64,000 bases of DNA from SFLA01 sp964485815 (GCA_964485815.1 CAZAJX010000002.1:22074-86073); one strand, 5' to 3'. Numbered from the stretch's first letter, positions 7,715-16,963 are shown. A program made the numbers and translations. The notes: a model not told the origin generated them from the sequence alone.

Positions 7715-9199
7715 TTATTTATGGTAAAGCTTTTTGGTCTGATATAGAGGCTCACAAGTAAGGTTGATGCCAAGCTTTTTCAGCAGACCTTCATCAACCT
7801 GCGAGAGAATTACTGAAGAGTGCATATCTGCATTTTTTAATTTTGAAAGCATATCCAAAGCTTTTTTAGCATTTTCATCGGTAACGGCGCATATGGAAAG
7901 AGCAATCAAAACCTCATCTGTATGAAGTCTGGGATTTCTGTTGCCCAAGTGGCCGACCTTTAATTCTGCAATAGGTTCAATAATTTCCCGGGAAATAAGC
8001 AAAAGATCATCATCAAGTCCTGCAAGATATTTAAGTGCATTAAGAAGCATCGCGCTGGACGCACCGAGGAGATCTGATGTTTTTCCCGTAACGATCTTAC
8101 CGTCGGGTAATTCGAGTGCTGCTGCAGGCATTCCTGTCGCTTCAGCCTTTGCACGGGCTAAGGTAACGACTTTTCTGTCGCTTACACGGAGATCGCATCT
8201 GTTCATCAAAAGCTCGTTTTTATAAACGGCATCGCTATCGCTCATAGCTTTCTTTTGCTGACACATAGCCGCAAAATAACGGCGGATTACCTCCTGACGT
8301 GATGCCTCGCATACAGCCTCTTCGTCAAAGATACAATATCCTGCCATATTTACGCCCATATCCGTGGGAGATTTATAAGGACACTTCCCATAGATCTTTT
8401 GGAAAATAGCGTGAAGCACGGGGAAAATCTCGATATCACGGTTGTAATTGACACAGGTCTTTCCGTACGCTTCAAGATGGAAGGGGTCGATCATATTTAC
8501 GTCGTCAAGATCAGTAGTTGCAGCTTCATACGCGATGTTTACGGGATGGCGCAAGGGAAGATTCCACACGGGGAAAGTTTCAAACTTTGCATATCCCGCC
8601 TTTACACCGTGGCGGTGCTCATGGTAAAGCTGGGACAGACAAACCGCCATTTTACCGCTTCCCGGCCCCGGCGCTGTAACAACAACGAGAGAGCGGGAGG
8701 TTTCTATATAATCGTTTCGTCCGTAACCTTCGTCGCTTACGATGAGGGCGGTATTGGAGGGGTATCCCTCAATACGGTAGTGACGGTAAGTTTTTATTCC
8801 GAGGCGTTCAAGGCGTTTTTCAAACGCAACTACAGACGGCTGAAGAGAATACTGAGTAAAGACAACACTGCCGACGTAAAGACCGCAAAGACGAAAAGCA
8901 TCGATCAAACGGAGTACTTCTGCATCGTAGGTAATACCGAGATCGCCGCGTACTTTGTTTTTTTCTATATCTTCCGCAGAAATGACGATAACAACTTCTG
9001 CTTCATCCTTTAAGGAAAGAAGCATCTGAAGCTTACTATCGGGCTCAAATCCGGGAAGGACGCGCGCCGCGTGGTAATCATCGAAAAGCTTTCCGCCAAA
9101 TTCAAGGTAAAGCTTTCCGCCGAAGTGGTTGATACGGTCGCGTATCTGCTGGGATTGGAGAGTGATATATTTTTGATTATCAAATCCAATTTTAAACAT
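7715..9199 (-). CDS. DUF1846 (UPF0371) family protein
   Basis: The 494-residue protein matches the DUF1846/UPF0371 family in length and sequence: FGGKLYLEFGGKLFDDYHA, then RVLPGF, EVVIVISAEDIEKNK, and a P-loop-like VTAPGPGSGKMAVCLSQLYH. Structures of homologues are known but the biochemical role is not; the P-loop suggests nucleotide binding. It lies 17 bases after purA and 12 bases before glnN on the same strand, suggesting co-expression with nitrogen and purine metabolism. ATG at 9199 follows ACGGAG. Confidence 0.9.
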   Translation of the reverse strand: MFKIGFDNQKYITLQSQQIRDRINHFGGKLYLEFGGKLFDDYHAARVLPGFEPDSKLQMLLSLKDEAEVVIVISAEDIEKNKVRGDLGITYDAEVLRLIDAFRLCGLYVGSVVFTQYSLQPSVVAFEKRLERLGIKTYRHYRIEGYPSNTALIVSDEGYGRNDYIETSRSLVVVTAPGPGSGKMAVCLSQLYHEHRHGVKAGYAKFETFPVWNLPLRHPVNIAYEAATTDLDDVNMIDPFHLEAYGKTCVNYNRDIEIFPVLHAIFQKIYGKCPYKSPTDMGVNMAGYCIFDEEAVCEASRQEVIRRYFAAMCQQKKAMSDSDAVYKNELLMNRCDLRVSDRKVVTLARAKAEATGMPAAALELPDGKIVTGKTSDLLGASSAMLLNALKYLAGLDDDLLLISREIIEPIAELKVGHLGNRNPRLHTDEVLIALSICAVTDENAKKALDMLSKLKNADMHSSVILSQVDEGLLKKLGINLTCEPLYQTKKLYHK

Positions 9200-9216
9200 T
9201 TTTTAACTCCGTATAA

Positions 9217-10491
9217 TTATTCGCAAACGATATACTGTTCTCTGCCAGCACCGACAGAAACATAACCGATGCGGCAACCGGAGAGTTTTTCTATTTCACG
9301 AACATATGCCTGAGCGGCTTCGGGAAGCTCATCAAATTTGCGGCATTCGCTGATATCGCATCCCCATCCCTGATAATATTCATATACGGGCTCAGCTTTA
9401 TCAAGTGCTTCGCCCACGGGGAAATCGTAAACAAGCTCGCCATCTACCTTATATGCAACGCAAACGGGAATCTGATCAAAGCAAGAGAGCACGTCCATCT
9501 TGGTAAGAGCGAGCACGTCTGCGCCCTGCATTCTTACGCCGTAACGGGAAGCAACAGCGTCAAAGCCGCCGACACGTCTGGGGCGTCCGGTAGCGGCGCC
9601 GTATTCTCCGCCCGCTTCACGAAGCTTGTGAGCCTCTTCACCGAACATTTCGCAGGTAAAGGGACCTTCGCCTACGCAGGAAGAATACGCCTTCATAATG
9701 CCTATAACGCAGTCGAGCTTAAGACCGGGCACGCCTGCACCGACGGGAGCATAGCCAGCGATGGTATTGGAGGAGGAGGTATAAGGATATATACCGAAAT
9801 CGATATCACGGAGAGCGCCGAGCTGTGCTTCGAACATGATCTTCTTGCCCTGCTCATTTGCGTTGTGGAGATACAAGCCGGTATCGCAAATGTGAGGAAG
9901 CAAAGGAGTGCCGTATTCCTTGAGATAAGAAATGATATCCTCGCCCTTTACGGGAGTATCGCCGTAACCTAAAGCAACGGTAAGGTTTTTCCATTCAGCG
10001 ATAGACTCTGCTTTGGAAACGATAGCGTCGATATTTCTGAGGTCGCCCATACGGAAAGCCTTTTTATAATATTTATCTGCGTAAACGGGCGCTATACCGC
10101 GGCGGGTAGAGCCGAACTTCTTGTCTGCAAGACGTTCTTCCTCAAGACAGTCCATACGTACGTGGTACGGCATACAGATAACTGCACGGTCGCTGATTTT
10201 AAGATTATCGGGAGTGATCTCGATACCGCCCTCACGAAGACGGCCGATCTCTTCGCAAAGATGCTTGATGTCGATAACCATTCCGTTGCCCATTACGTTA
10301 ACGGTAGTGGTACGGAGAATTCCGGAAGGCAAAAGATTGAGTATAAATTTACCTCTTTCGTTAACAACGGTATGTCCTGCGTTGTTGCCGCCCTGATAAC
10401 GAACGACTATATCATAGTCTTCGCTGAGAAGGTCAACCATTCTACCCTTTCCTTCGTCTCCCCAGTTGATACCTGCAATTGCTGTAAGCAT
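9217..10491 (-). CDS. purA: Adenylosuccinate synthase
   Basis: Forms adenylosuccinate from IMP, aspartate and GTP, the first step from IMP to AMP. The 424-residue protein has the family signatures GINWGDEGKGRMVD near the start, QGGNNAGHTVV, GSTRRGIAPVYADK, GAGVPGLKLDCVIGI in part, and TGRPRRVGGFD. The ATG at 10491 is chosen because GAGGTGTTATT precedes it and because the family begins right before GxNWGDEGKG; a 51-codon upstream extension contains the 5' leader and is rejected. First gene of the operon, with a promoter at 10564-10592. Confidence 0.97.
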   Translation of the reverse strand: MLTAIAGINWGDEGKGRMVDLLSEDYDIVVRYQGGNNAGHTVVNERGKFILNLLPSGILRTTTVNVMGNGMVIDIKHLCEEIGRLREGGIEITPDNLKISDRAVICMPYHVRMDCLEEERLADKKFGSTRRGIAPVYADKYYKKAFRMGDLRNIDAIVSKAESIAEWKNLTVALGYGDTPVKGEDIISYLKEYGTPLLPHICDTGLYLHNANEQGKKIMFEAQLGALRDIDFGIYPYTSSSNTIAGYAPVGAGVPGLKLDCVIGIMKAYSSCVGEGPFTCEMFGEEAHKLREAGGEYGAATGRPRRVGGFDAVASRYGVRMQGADVLALTKMDVLSCFDQIPVCVAYKVDGELVYDFPVGEALDKAEPVYEYYQGWGCDISECRKFDELPEAAQAYVREIEKLSGCRIGYVSVGAGREQYIVCE

Positions 10492-10563
10492 AATAACACC
10501 TCTGAAAATATGATAAATTTTATTAACCTGATCAATAAGATGCACACAACACCTCAACTTTAG

Positions 10564-10592
10564 AGTATAACATAAATTATTACCATTTTCAA
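10564..10592 (-). promoter_or_regulatory. purA operon promoter
   Basis: Minus strand TTGAAA (10592-10587), 17-bp spacer, TATACT (10569-10564). It gives a leader of roughly 65 nt before purA. It is divergent to the promoter of the next plus-strand gene. Confidence 0.65.
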
Positions 10593-10599
10593 CATATAT

Positions 10600-10627
10600 T
10601 TGACTTATTTTTTCTTTTATGTATAAT
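10600..10627 (+). promoter_or_regulatory. Promoter of the C_GCAxxG_C_C gene
   Basis: TTGACT (10600-10605), 16-bp spacer, TATAAT (10622-10627). Transcription would start near 10634, only about 25 bases before the proposed GTG start. Confidence 0.65.
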
Positions 10628-10659
10628 AAATTCATATTAATCAAATGCGAGGTTATATT

Positions 10660-11115
10660 GTGAAACGTTCCGAACTTGCCGTAAATCTGTTTTTAAACGG
10701 TGCAAACTGCTCACAAGCGGTTTTTGCATCCTTTGGCGATATAACGGGTATCGATCAAAAGACATCCTTCCGAATGGCATCATCCTTTGGTGGCGGTATC
10801 AGCAGACTGCGGGAAACCTGCGGAGCGTGCCTTGGAATGTGTCTTGCCGCAGGTACTATATTCGGTTATGATGATATCGGCGATCACGGTGCAAAGGCGC
10901 GGCATTACGCTACGATACAAATGCTAGTAAAGCGGTTTGCCGAATTAAACGGAAGCTACACCTGCCGTGAGATATTGGGCGCACGGGGAAAATCCGTTTC
11001 CCCCGTTCCCGCAGAACGGACGGAAGAATATTACAGTAAAAGACGATGCTGTATCGACTGTATCCGCACTGCTGCCGATATTCTTGACGAATATATAAGC
11101 GAAAACAATATTTAA
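10660..11115 (+). CDS. C_GCAxxG_C_C family redox-type protein
   Basis: A 151-residue protein of the C_GCAxxG_C_C family: NGANCSQAV, SFGGGISRLRETCGACLGM, and a C-terminal pair of Cys (RRCCIDC). The spaced cysteines suggest metal or Fe-S binding; homologues are often called putative redox-active or oxidoreductase-associated proteins, without proven function. GTG at 10660 is preferred because GAGG (10649-10652) sits 7 bases upstream; the ATG at 10645 has no ribosome site and includes this sequence. The gene converges on the methyltransferase with a 4-base overlap. Confidence 0.8.
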   Translation: MKRSELAVNLFLNGANCSQAVFASFGDITGIDQKTSFRMASSFGGGISRLRETCGACLGMCLAAGTIFGYDDIGDHGAKARHYATIQMLVKRFAELNGSYTCREILGARGKSVSPVPAERTEEYYSKRRCCIDCIRTAADILDEYISENNI

Positions 11116-11903
11116 CTAATTTTCTCGATAACATCGAGCATATGGTTGGTTACACCTACCATATCTTCCCTTTCGCATATGCTGAAATGATAACGTAAAT
11201 ACAAATCAAACGTTTCGTCATCCATCGTGTCAACGATTTCGTCAAGAAGTCTTGTTAACATATCCGTACCGACGAAATGCAACCGTTTTGTATTGAAGCT
11301 TTGCATTAACTCATCAATCTCAAATTTGCGGTGCATTTGAAATACTTCTTCAGGTGTTGAGTACAGCTTGAAGGTATCCGGATCGATCATACCTCTGTCC
11401 ATTTCGTATTTCATCATGTTGCGTTTAAAGCAATACTGATATATTGTCATATCGGTATTACAATATGCTATAAAAATTTTGCCTTTACGCTTTGTTACAC
11501 GTATGGCTTCCGAAAGAGCTTTTAACTGTTCTTCTACCGTGTATAGATGATACATCGGTCCCAGAAGCAGCGTAATATCATAGGTTTCGTCTTGAATATC
11601 TGAAAGATCAAGAGCATTCCCCTGCCGTACCGTGATTTTTTCTTCGGGTTGAGTCAGAGAGTTGAACACATCAATGTTGTGCTGTATAAGCTCAATTGCA
11701 TCAACAGTATATCCTCTTTGGGCAAAATAATGAGAGTACCTGCCCGTTGCGGCACCGATCTCCAGGATACGGGCGTTTTCAAACAGATATTTTTCAACGT
11801 ACCTTACCGTCGTAAGGAATTCTATACTGCCGTGCCGTGAAGACAAGCGAAGATGCTCGTCTTTTGCATTGTAGTAATTGGTAAGCGATTCAAACGTATT
11901 CAT
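11112..11903 (-). CDS. Class I SAM-dependent methyltransferase
   Basis: The 263-residue protein has the Rossmann methyltransferase motifs: ARILEIGAATGRYSHYFA (motif I), YTVDAIELI with the ribose-binding acidic residue, VRQGNALDLSD, and YDITLLLGPMYHLY (motif IV region). The substrate is not evident. ATG at 11903 is preceded by GGAGG at 7-base spacing; a TTG 12 bases upstream overlaps this ribosome site. It lies downstream of a hairpin and the 36-codon ORF on the same strand; whether they are linked is unknown. Confidence 0.85.
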   Translation of the reverse strand: MNTFESLTNYYNAKDEHLRLSSRHGSIEFLTTVRYVEKYLFENARILEIGAATGRYSHYFAQRGYTVDAIELIQHNIDVFNSLTQPEEKITVRQGNALDLSDIQDETYDITLLLGPMYHLYTVEEQLKALSEAIRVTKRKGKIFIAYCNTDMTIYQYCFKRNMMKYEMDRGMIDPDTFKLYSTPEEVFQMHRKFEIDELMQSFNTKRLHFVGTDMLTRLLDEIVDTMDDETFDLYLRYHFSICEREDMVGVTNHMLDVIEKIS

Positions 11904-11929
11904 AAAGACCTCCAAAAAAGTAAAATAAT

Positions 11930-11964
11930 AGCGGTGTAAGCATTTAACAAAAGCTTACACCGCT
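11930..11964 (-). terminator. Hairpin after the 36-codon ORF
   Basis: AGCGGTGTAAGC (11930-11941) pairs perfectly with GCTTACACCGCT (11953-11964). On the minus strand the stem is followed by TATTATTTTAC, a moderate U-tract. It lies 26 bases past the stop codon of the small ORF and about 18 bases before the methyltransferase ribosome site. Confidence 0.7.
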
Positions 11965-11990
11965 GTTTTCATATCAGAAAATACAATACA

Positions 11991-12101
11991 CTATTCCGAA
12001 AATGAGTACGACGATATAAGCACGGGCGGCTGCCAACGATCGGCGCCGTATACGTGCTGAACGGAATTATTTGCGCTAAACGTTAATACGTTAACGAACA
12101 T
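11991..12101 (-). CDS. Candidate small protein, 36 residues
   Basis: Not recognised. The ORF encodes a peptide starting MFVNVLTFSANNSVQHVYGA and ending SSYSFSE. It has no hydrophobic segment and no Cys. What supports it is its setting: a TTGACA-N17-TACACT promoter ends 30 bases before the ATG, GAGGA lies 6 bases upstream of the ATG, and a 12-bp hairpin follows the stop. It could be a free small protein, a leader peptide controlling the downstream methyltransferase, or a modified-peptide precursor; the sequence does not decide. Confidence 0.5.
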   Translation of the reverse strand: MFVNVLTFSANNSVQHVYGADRWQPPVLISSYSFSE

Positions 12102-12131
12102 AATAAATCCTCATTTCCGAAAATTTTGCAA

Positions 12132-12160
12132 AGTGTAACATAAAATTCTGATTTTGTCAA
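12132..12160 (-). promoter_or_regulatory. Promoter between gltA and the 36-codon ORF
   Basis: Minus strand TTGACA (12160-12155, perfect consensus), 17-bp spacer, TACACT (12137-12132). It begins 5 bases after the citrate synthase stop codon, so it initiates a separate transcript. Confidence 0.6.
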
Positions 12161-12164
12161 GAGA

Positions 12165-13490
12165 TTATCTTTCCGCAAGAGGAACGTAGCTTTGTTCCTC
12201 GCAGGTGGTATGGTATGCGGGACGGATGATCTTACTTGCATTTATAAGCTCCTCCATACGGTGCGCGGACCAGCCCGCCATACGGGAGGTGGCAAATATG
12301 GGAATATACAGTTCTTTCGGCAAGCCGAGCATACTGTATGCGAACCCGCTATAGAAATCCACGTTTGTTACAACGCCCTTAAATATTCGGCGTTTTTGTG
12401 AAATAAGATCGATGGCGTGCTTTTCAACGTTGCGATACAGCTTATAATCTTTGATCTTGCCTTTTTCTCGGGCGAGGGATTCTACGCAGGAACGGAACAC
12501 CTCCGCACGGGGATCTGCTTTGGAATATACTGCGTGGCCCACACCGTATATAAGACCGGTGCGGTCGAACACCTGCTTATCAAGCATTTTGGAAAGATAA
12601 CTGCGAATCTCATCCTCATCGTTCCAGTTTTCAACGTTTTTACGGATATTTTCAAACATTTCCATAACTTTGAGAGATGCACCGCCGTGCTTAGGTCCCT
12701 TGAGAGAACACAAGGATGAAGCCATCGCGGAATAGGTATCCGTACCCGTAGAAGTAACTACTCGTGTGGTAAAGGTGGAATTGTTACCGCCGCCGTGTTC
12801 TGCGTGGAGCACCAACGCCGTATCCAGTACCTGCGCTTCCAAAGGAGTATACTGTTCATCGTTACGAAGCAACGCGAGAATATCCTCTGCTATGGAACGG
12901 TTGGGGTCCGTAATATGAATTATGAGGCTTTTTCCCCTTTTCTTGTAGTTATATGAATGGTATGAATATACCGCAAGCTGAGGAAATACGGAGATGAGCT
13001 GTAAGCATTGACGCATTACGTTGGGCAAAGATATGTCCTCTTGCGCTTTATCGTAAGAATAAAGCGTGAGCACTTCTCTTGCAAGAGCGTTCATAATATC
13101 AGCAGTAGGAGCTTTAAGTACTACGTCCCGCACAAAGTTACGGGGTAAAACTCGGTATTCGCTTAAAATTTTCTTGAATTCCTTTAATTCATCTGCCGTA
13201 GGTTGCTTGCCCATAAGCAAAAGATATATTACCTCTTCAAAGCCGTAGCGCTTTTCGTTGGCAAATCCTGCAACCATATCCTTAACGTCAATGCCGCGGT
13301 ACAACAGACGGCCTTCGTTTTGTACGTCAGAAATCCCCGTAAGTCCAGTAAGAACGCCGACACCGTTTACATCTCTTAATCCGCGTTTTACGTCATACTT
13401 TTCGTATAAGGACAGCTCTGTGGTCGTATTGGAAACGCAGAGATCTGTATATCTGTTAACGATATTGTTTATTTCATTGTGATTGAGCAT
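12165..13490 (-). CDS. gltA: Citrate synthase
   Basis: Condenses oxaloacetate and acetyl-CoA to citrate. The 441-residue protein has the citrate synthase signatures: LLYRGIDVKDMVAG, LVLHAEHGGGNNSTFTTR (catalytic His region), SLKGPKHGGAS, GVGHAVYSKADPRA (second catalytic His and Asp nearby), and NVDFYSG with the C-terminal SRMAGWSAHRMEE. ATG at 13490 follows AAAGGAGTAATTA. Only 3 bases separate it from the metallophosphoesterase stop, so it is the last gene of the flippase - phosphoesterase - gltA transcript. No other TCA gene is in the window. Confidence 0.95.
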   Translation of the reverse strand: MLNHNEINNIVNRYTDLCVSNTTTELSLYEKYDVKRGLRDVNGVGVLTGLTGISDVQNEGRLLYRGIDVKDMVAGFANEKRYGFEEVIYLLLMGKQPTADELKEFKKILSEYRVLPRNFVRDVVLKAPTADIMNALAREVLTLYSYDKAQEDISLPNVMRQCLQLISVFPQLAVYSYHSYNYKKRGKSLIIHITDPNRSIAEDILALLRNDEQYTPLEAQVLDTALVLHAEHGGGNNSTFTTRVVTSTGTDTYSAMASSLCSLKGPKHGGASLKVMEMFENIRKNVENWNDEDEIRSYLSKMLDKQVFDRTGLIYGVGHAVYSKADPRAEVFRSCVESLAREKGKIKDYKLYRNVEKHAIDLISQKRRIFKGVVTNVDFYSGFAYSMLGLPKELYIPIFATSRMAGWSAHRMEELINASKIIRPAYHTTCEEQSYVPLAER

Positions 13491-13493
13491 TAA

Positions 13494-15890
13494 TTACTCC
13501 TTTCTTTTTTTGCGTGCTATACGGGCTGAAACCACTGATGTGATCAATATTACCGACAATATTATTACTATCAACGGGATATTAATACTTGTTTCGGGAA
13601 TGAAATGAATTACAGCAACATCTGTGTTGACCTTTACTCTTTCGTTTACAGTCTGAAGCCTGATGTCAAAGGTATCTTTCTCTTCCTCGAAGAAGTTATA
13701 ATCATCATAAAGGGGTGAATAAGTGGTTTGATGCATTTGACCGTTCTCACCGAAGGTGATAAGGCGTATATATCCCTCTCCGTCAAGAGAACAGCCGTTT
13801 GCGGTATGAGTGGGAGCATTTCCCGTTTCCGCATACTGGTAATCGGAAAGTATTTCCCACACGTATCGTCCGTTACCAAGATCACGCTGAACGCGGCAAG
13901 CACCGTGAACGTGTCCGCACAGGACAGCGACAACGTTTTTATTGGGAACAATAATATTTTCCATAATTTCTGCCGCACGGGAGTGGTTATAAGCGTTTAC
14001 ATCCTGAAGATTGCTTACGTATTTTCCTGTAACGTCAAGGTAAGAATGCGTACATACAATAACCGATCTTTCGGGATAAGCCTTACAGACAGCGTTTGCC
14101 CAAGCGACGGTGCGCTCGTTTGCCTCAATACCGTTGCTGAGGTATAAAAACAGATAATCCGTGCCGGAAATGGTTATAAGGTCATAGTGGCAGGAGTTAT
14201 TATCAAGGCTTCCGCCGTACCAATTATTATTAAAAAAACGTCCCTTTCCAAAATAACGGTTAAAATACGAAAGGTCTGCAGGTGTGTTATAAGTATCGTG
14301 GTTACCTGCGAGAACGCCGTTGGGCATATTTGCGTTATCAAGAATTTCGTGAACCTTATCTGCAAATTTCCATTCAGACTGCGCTTTGTCTGCGGGAACG
14401 TAGGTATCGACGATATCACCGGTATGTATAAGATATCCAGCTTTACCGTTCTTATAAAGATCGACACTGTAGTTGAGTATCAGTTCATAAACGTGGTTAA
14501 GATCATCAAAATTGGAATAATACTGGGTATCGGTTATCCATACCACGGTATCGGAAGCGGAAACGTAAATATCGGGCTTTACGGTTATGATCACTTCCCA
14601 TTCCGCGCCGATAAAACGATCGCCTTCAACTGCAAATTCAGTTTTGACACCGTTTTGCGCAGTGCCGAGCAGTTCGTAGCAATCGTTTCGCCAATCGTAG
14701 GCAAAAACAGCAACCCTGCCCTTTTCCGTGGTACCGCCCTGATATTCAAACACAAAGCCTTTGGATGTGCCGATATAAAAGCGATACTCTTCACCGTTTC
14801 CGGTTATGCTCACAATTCCGTCCTTGGATTCCATATCCTCAGTTATAACGCTGTCCTTACGGTCACACATAACGAATTCAGTGCAAACGGTAGTAGTGTT
14901 TCCGTATGCATCGGTAGCGGTAAGAGTAAGGAGATGTCTGCCTTCGGAAACCCAGACGAGAGAACGTCCCGAATGATAAAATTCGCCGTCAATATCAGCA
15001 TTTATTTTGGCTTCGCCGGAAGAATCGGTTGCCGAAAACTCCAATACAGAATCTTTGAAAATAACAGTTCCGAATTCAAATTCAAAATCTATAGAAGGTC
15101 CTGTGTTATCGGTAAAAAACTTAATTTCTTTTACCGTTTTTCCGTCCGAGAGAACGGATAAAGTATGTTCTCCGTCTTCGAGAGAAGCAGTATCGAACAC
15201 GGCGACAGAGCCGGTTTCTTCTTCGATAGTATTCAAAAGCTCTTCAAATACAAAAGAAATATAAATGGGTGTAGTAGGAGTACTGCCGCCGAGATTGGTT
15301 TCGGCATTCCATCCGTCGCCAATAACGTAAGTTTTTGCAGGATCATAGCTTTCGGTAACAACAGTAACTTCGTTTGTACCCTCAACGGGATAATAGAGAT
15401 TGACGAATGAAGGCAAAACGGGCTTTCCGTTGGGGAGTATTACAGAAATCTTCGAAAGCGTCTGGTCATCAAGATTATAAGTGCCGTAAACAGGTATATC
15501 GGGATAAGAAAATCCATCGGATGCCGCGATATATGTAATAACAGCGTCGCCATCATTGAGTATTTCATCATCAAAAACCATCGTAAACGAACCGGAGGTT
15601 GAAGGAAGCTGTGTAAGAGTTTTATCTCCATAATATACGTTTCCTCCGCCGTAATCGAGTCCAACGGAATTAAAGGAAAAATACGGCTTGCCTATCCCTG
15701 CACCTACAGAAACTCCGTCGATATTTATCTGAATATTATCCATTCCGTGTGCCATAAATTCGAACTCGCCGGAAACGGTGTCGCCTTCGTTGACATTTAC
15801 ATAAATATCGTTATCCGCGTGAACTGTAATTACCGCGCAGGACAAAACGATGAAAACGGCAAGTATAAAAGAAAAAATTGATCTTCTCAC
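13494..15890 (-). CDS. Exported, membrane-anchored metallophosphoesterase with Ig-like region
   Basis: The 798-residue protein starts with a signal peptide (FSFILAVFIVLSCAVITVHA), followed by about 430 residues of beta-rich, Ig-like segments, then a calcineurin-like phosphoesterase domain: WITDTQYYS (Asp about 454), HTGDIVD, LAGNHDTY, IVCTHSYLD and LCGHVHG, which are the binuclear metal ligands. A C-terminal TM helix (IPLIVIILSVILITSVV) followed by RKKRKE anchors it, with the enzyme outside. GTG at 15890 follows AAAGGA; the longer ATG start would run into the upstream gene. Substrate unknown; a phosphodiester at the surface is likely. Confidence 0.85.
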   Translation of the reverse strand: MRRSIFSFILAVFIVLSCAVITVHADNDIYVNVNEGDTVSGEFEFMAHGMDNIQINIDGVSVGAGIGKPYFSFNSVGLDYGGGNVYYGDKTLTQLPSTSGSFTMVFDDEILNDGDAVITYIAASDGFSYPDIPVYGTYNLDDQTLSKISVILPNGKPVLPSFVNLYYPVEGTNEVTVVTESYDPAKTYVIGDGWNAETNLGGSTPTTPIYISFVFEELLNTIEEETGSVAVFDTASLEDGEHTLSVLSDGKTVKEIKFFTDNTGPSIDFEFEFGTVIFKDSVLEFSATDSSGEAKINADIDGEFYHSGRSLVWVSEGRHLLTLTATDAYGNTTTVCTEFVMCDRKDSVITEDMESKDGIVSITGNGEEYRFYIGTSKGFVFEYQGGTTEKGRVAVFAYDWRNDCYELLGTAQNGVKTEFAVEGDRFIGAEWEVIITVKPDIYVSASDTVVWITDTQYYSNFDDLNHVYELILNYSVDLYKNGKAGYLIHTGDIVDTYVPADKAQSEWKFADKVHEILDNANMPNGVLAGNHDTYNTPADLSYFNRYFGKGRFFNNNWYGGSLDNNSCHYDLITISGTDYLFLYLSNGIEANERTVAWANAVCKAYPERSVIVCTHSYLDVTGKYVSNLQDVNAYNHSRAAEIMENIIVPNKNVVAVLCGHVHGACRVQRDLGNGRYVWEILSDYQYAETGNAPTHTANGCSLDGEGYIRLITFGENGQMHQTTYSPLYDDYNFFEEEKDTFDIRLQTVNERVKVNTDVAVIHFIPETSINIPLIVIILSVILITSVVSARIARKKRKE

Positions 15891-15891
15891 G

Positions 15892-16935
15892 TTATTTTTC
15901 CTTTCTTCCGAAGAAATTATATACAAGAGAATGAACACCGCTTACAACAAGTAAAGCAAAAAAGTTCAAAGCACGTGTAACGATCATAGCGGGAATATAC
16001 AATCTGGGGCCGAAAATACCGCTGTAAAGAATGGTAAACACGTTTTCTGCCACACCTGCCGAGCCGGGAATCGGTACTGATTCCGAAGAAACCGCCAGAA
16101 CCGACTGCACGGCAACAATATACACAAAGCTTTCGTGCCGTAAACCGAAAGCATGGTACGTAAAATAAACGATTGAAAAATTGATAATTCGTTTTACGAT
16201 ACATATAAACAATACAGCCAACACCGTAAAAGGAGCAGACCGCATTATCTTTGATGCGGAAATGTAATCCTCGGCACTTTTAACGGATTTTTCAACGGCG
16301 GTTTCTTTTATATGCAAAAACTTAAAACGGGAAAGAAAACGGACAACACCGGGGATAAGACGCCGTGCAAAAGATGGAGCGAATAAAGTGAGAGCAAACA
16401 AACCCACAATGCACAAATTGACGATCGCACCGTAAATAAACAAGGTGATAAACAGTGCAGAGCCTGTATTCAGTAAAACAGGAAACACGCATACCGCCGC
16501 GGTTGCAACTATAACTACGGCTATGCGGTTACACATAGAGTAGATGGCAAGAATATTGCAGGATGAGGCTGTATCGATGCCGTCTTTATACATAGAATAA
16601 CCCGCCGCAGGAAGGCCGGCAAGCTGTGCGGGAGAGATATTCGAATACAAAAGGTCGGTACCCGCATATCCGGAAGCGGAAAAGAATGAGATTTTTCGTC
16701 CCAATAGTTTAAAAAGTATTTTGAAGCAGCCTGCTTCGCAATAAAGCTGAAGGAAGACCATAGCTACTCCGCAAAATACGAAGAGAGGATCGATATTTCG
16801 TATAGTGGACAAAACCTCGACCGCATCATATTGCACTGCAATATAAACAGCGACACCAATAATGATGACAGCTATTACCGTAATGTAAAAAGCGGTAAGC
16901 TTTGAGGACGGTTTTTTCTGTTGGCAATCCTTCAT
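15892..16935 (-). CDS. Flippase-like / LPG-synthase TM region family membrane protein
   Basis: A 347-residue protein with about eight TM segments and the signature of the lysylphosphatidylglycerol-synthase TM/YbhN family: a paired LSTIRNIDPLFVFCG and the conserved C-terminal VPIPGSAGVAENVF. Family members are proposed lipid flippases; without the catalytic domain this one would not aminoacylate. The second ATG (16935) is chosen because GGAG stands 6 bases before it, against 3 for the ATG at 16938. First gene of the operon with the phosphoesterase and gltA. Confidence 0.8.
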   Translation of the reverse strand: MKDCQQKKPSSKLTAFYITVIAVIIIGVAVYIAVQYDAVEVLSTIRNIDPLFVFCGVAMVFLQLYCEAGCFKILFKLLGRKISFFSASGYAGTDLLYSNISPAQLAGLPAAGYSMYKDGIDTASSCNILAIYSMCNRIAVVIVATAAVCVFPVLLNTGSALFITLFIYGAIVNLCIVGLFALTLFAPSFARRLIPGVVRFLSRFKFLHIKETAVEKSVKSAEDYISASKIMRSAPFTVLAVLFICIVKRIINFSIVYFTYHAFGLRHESFVYIVAVQSVLAVSSESVPIPGSAGVAENVFTILYSGIFGPRLYIPAMIVTRALNFFALLVVSGVHSLVYNFFGRKEK

Positions 16936-16963
16936 CATATGCTCCTTAATTATTTTTCACCTT

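Noticed and set aside
10492..10644. 51-codon N-terminal extension of PurA
   Set aside because: It runs over the promoter and leader; PurA starts right before the GxNWGDEGKG motif and has a GAGGTG ribosome site there.
14187..15161. 324-codon ORF antisense to the metallophosphoesterase
   Set aside because: Shadow of the real gene, no RBS, improbable composition.
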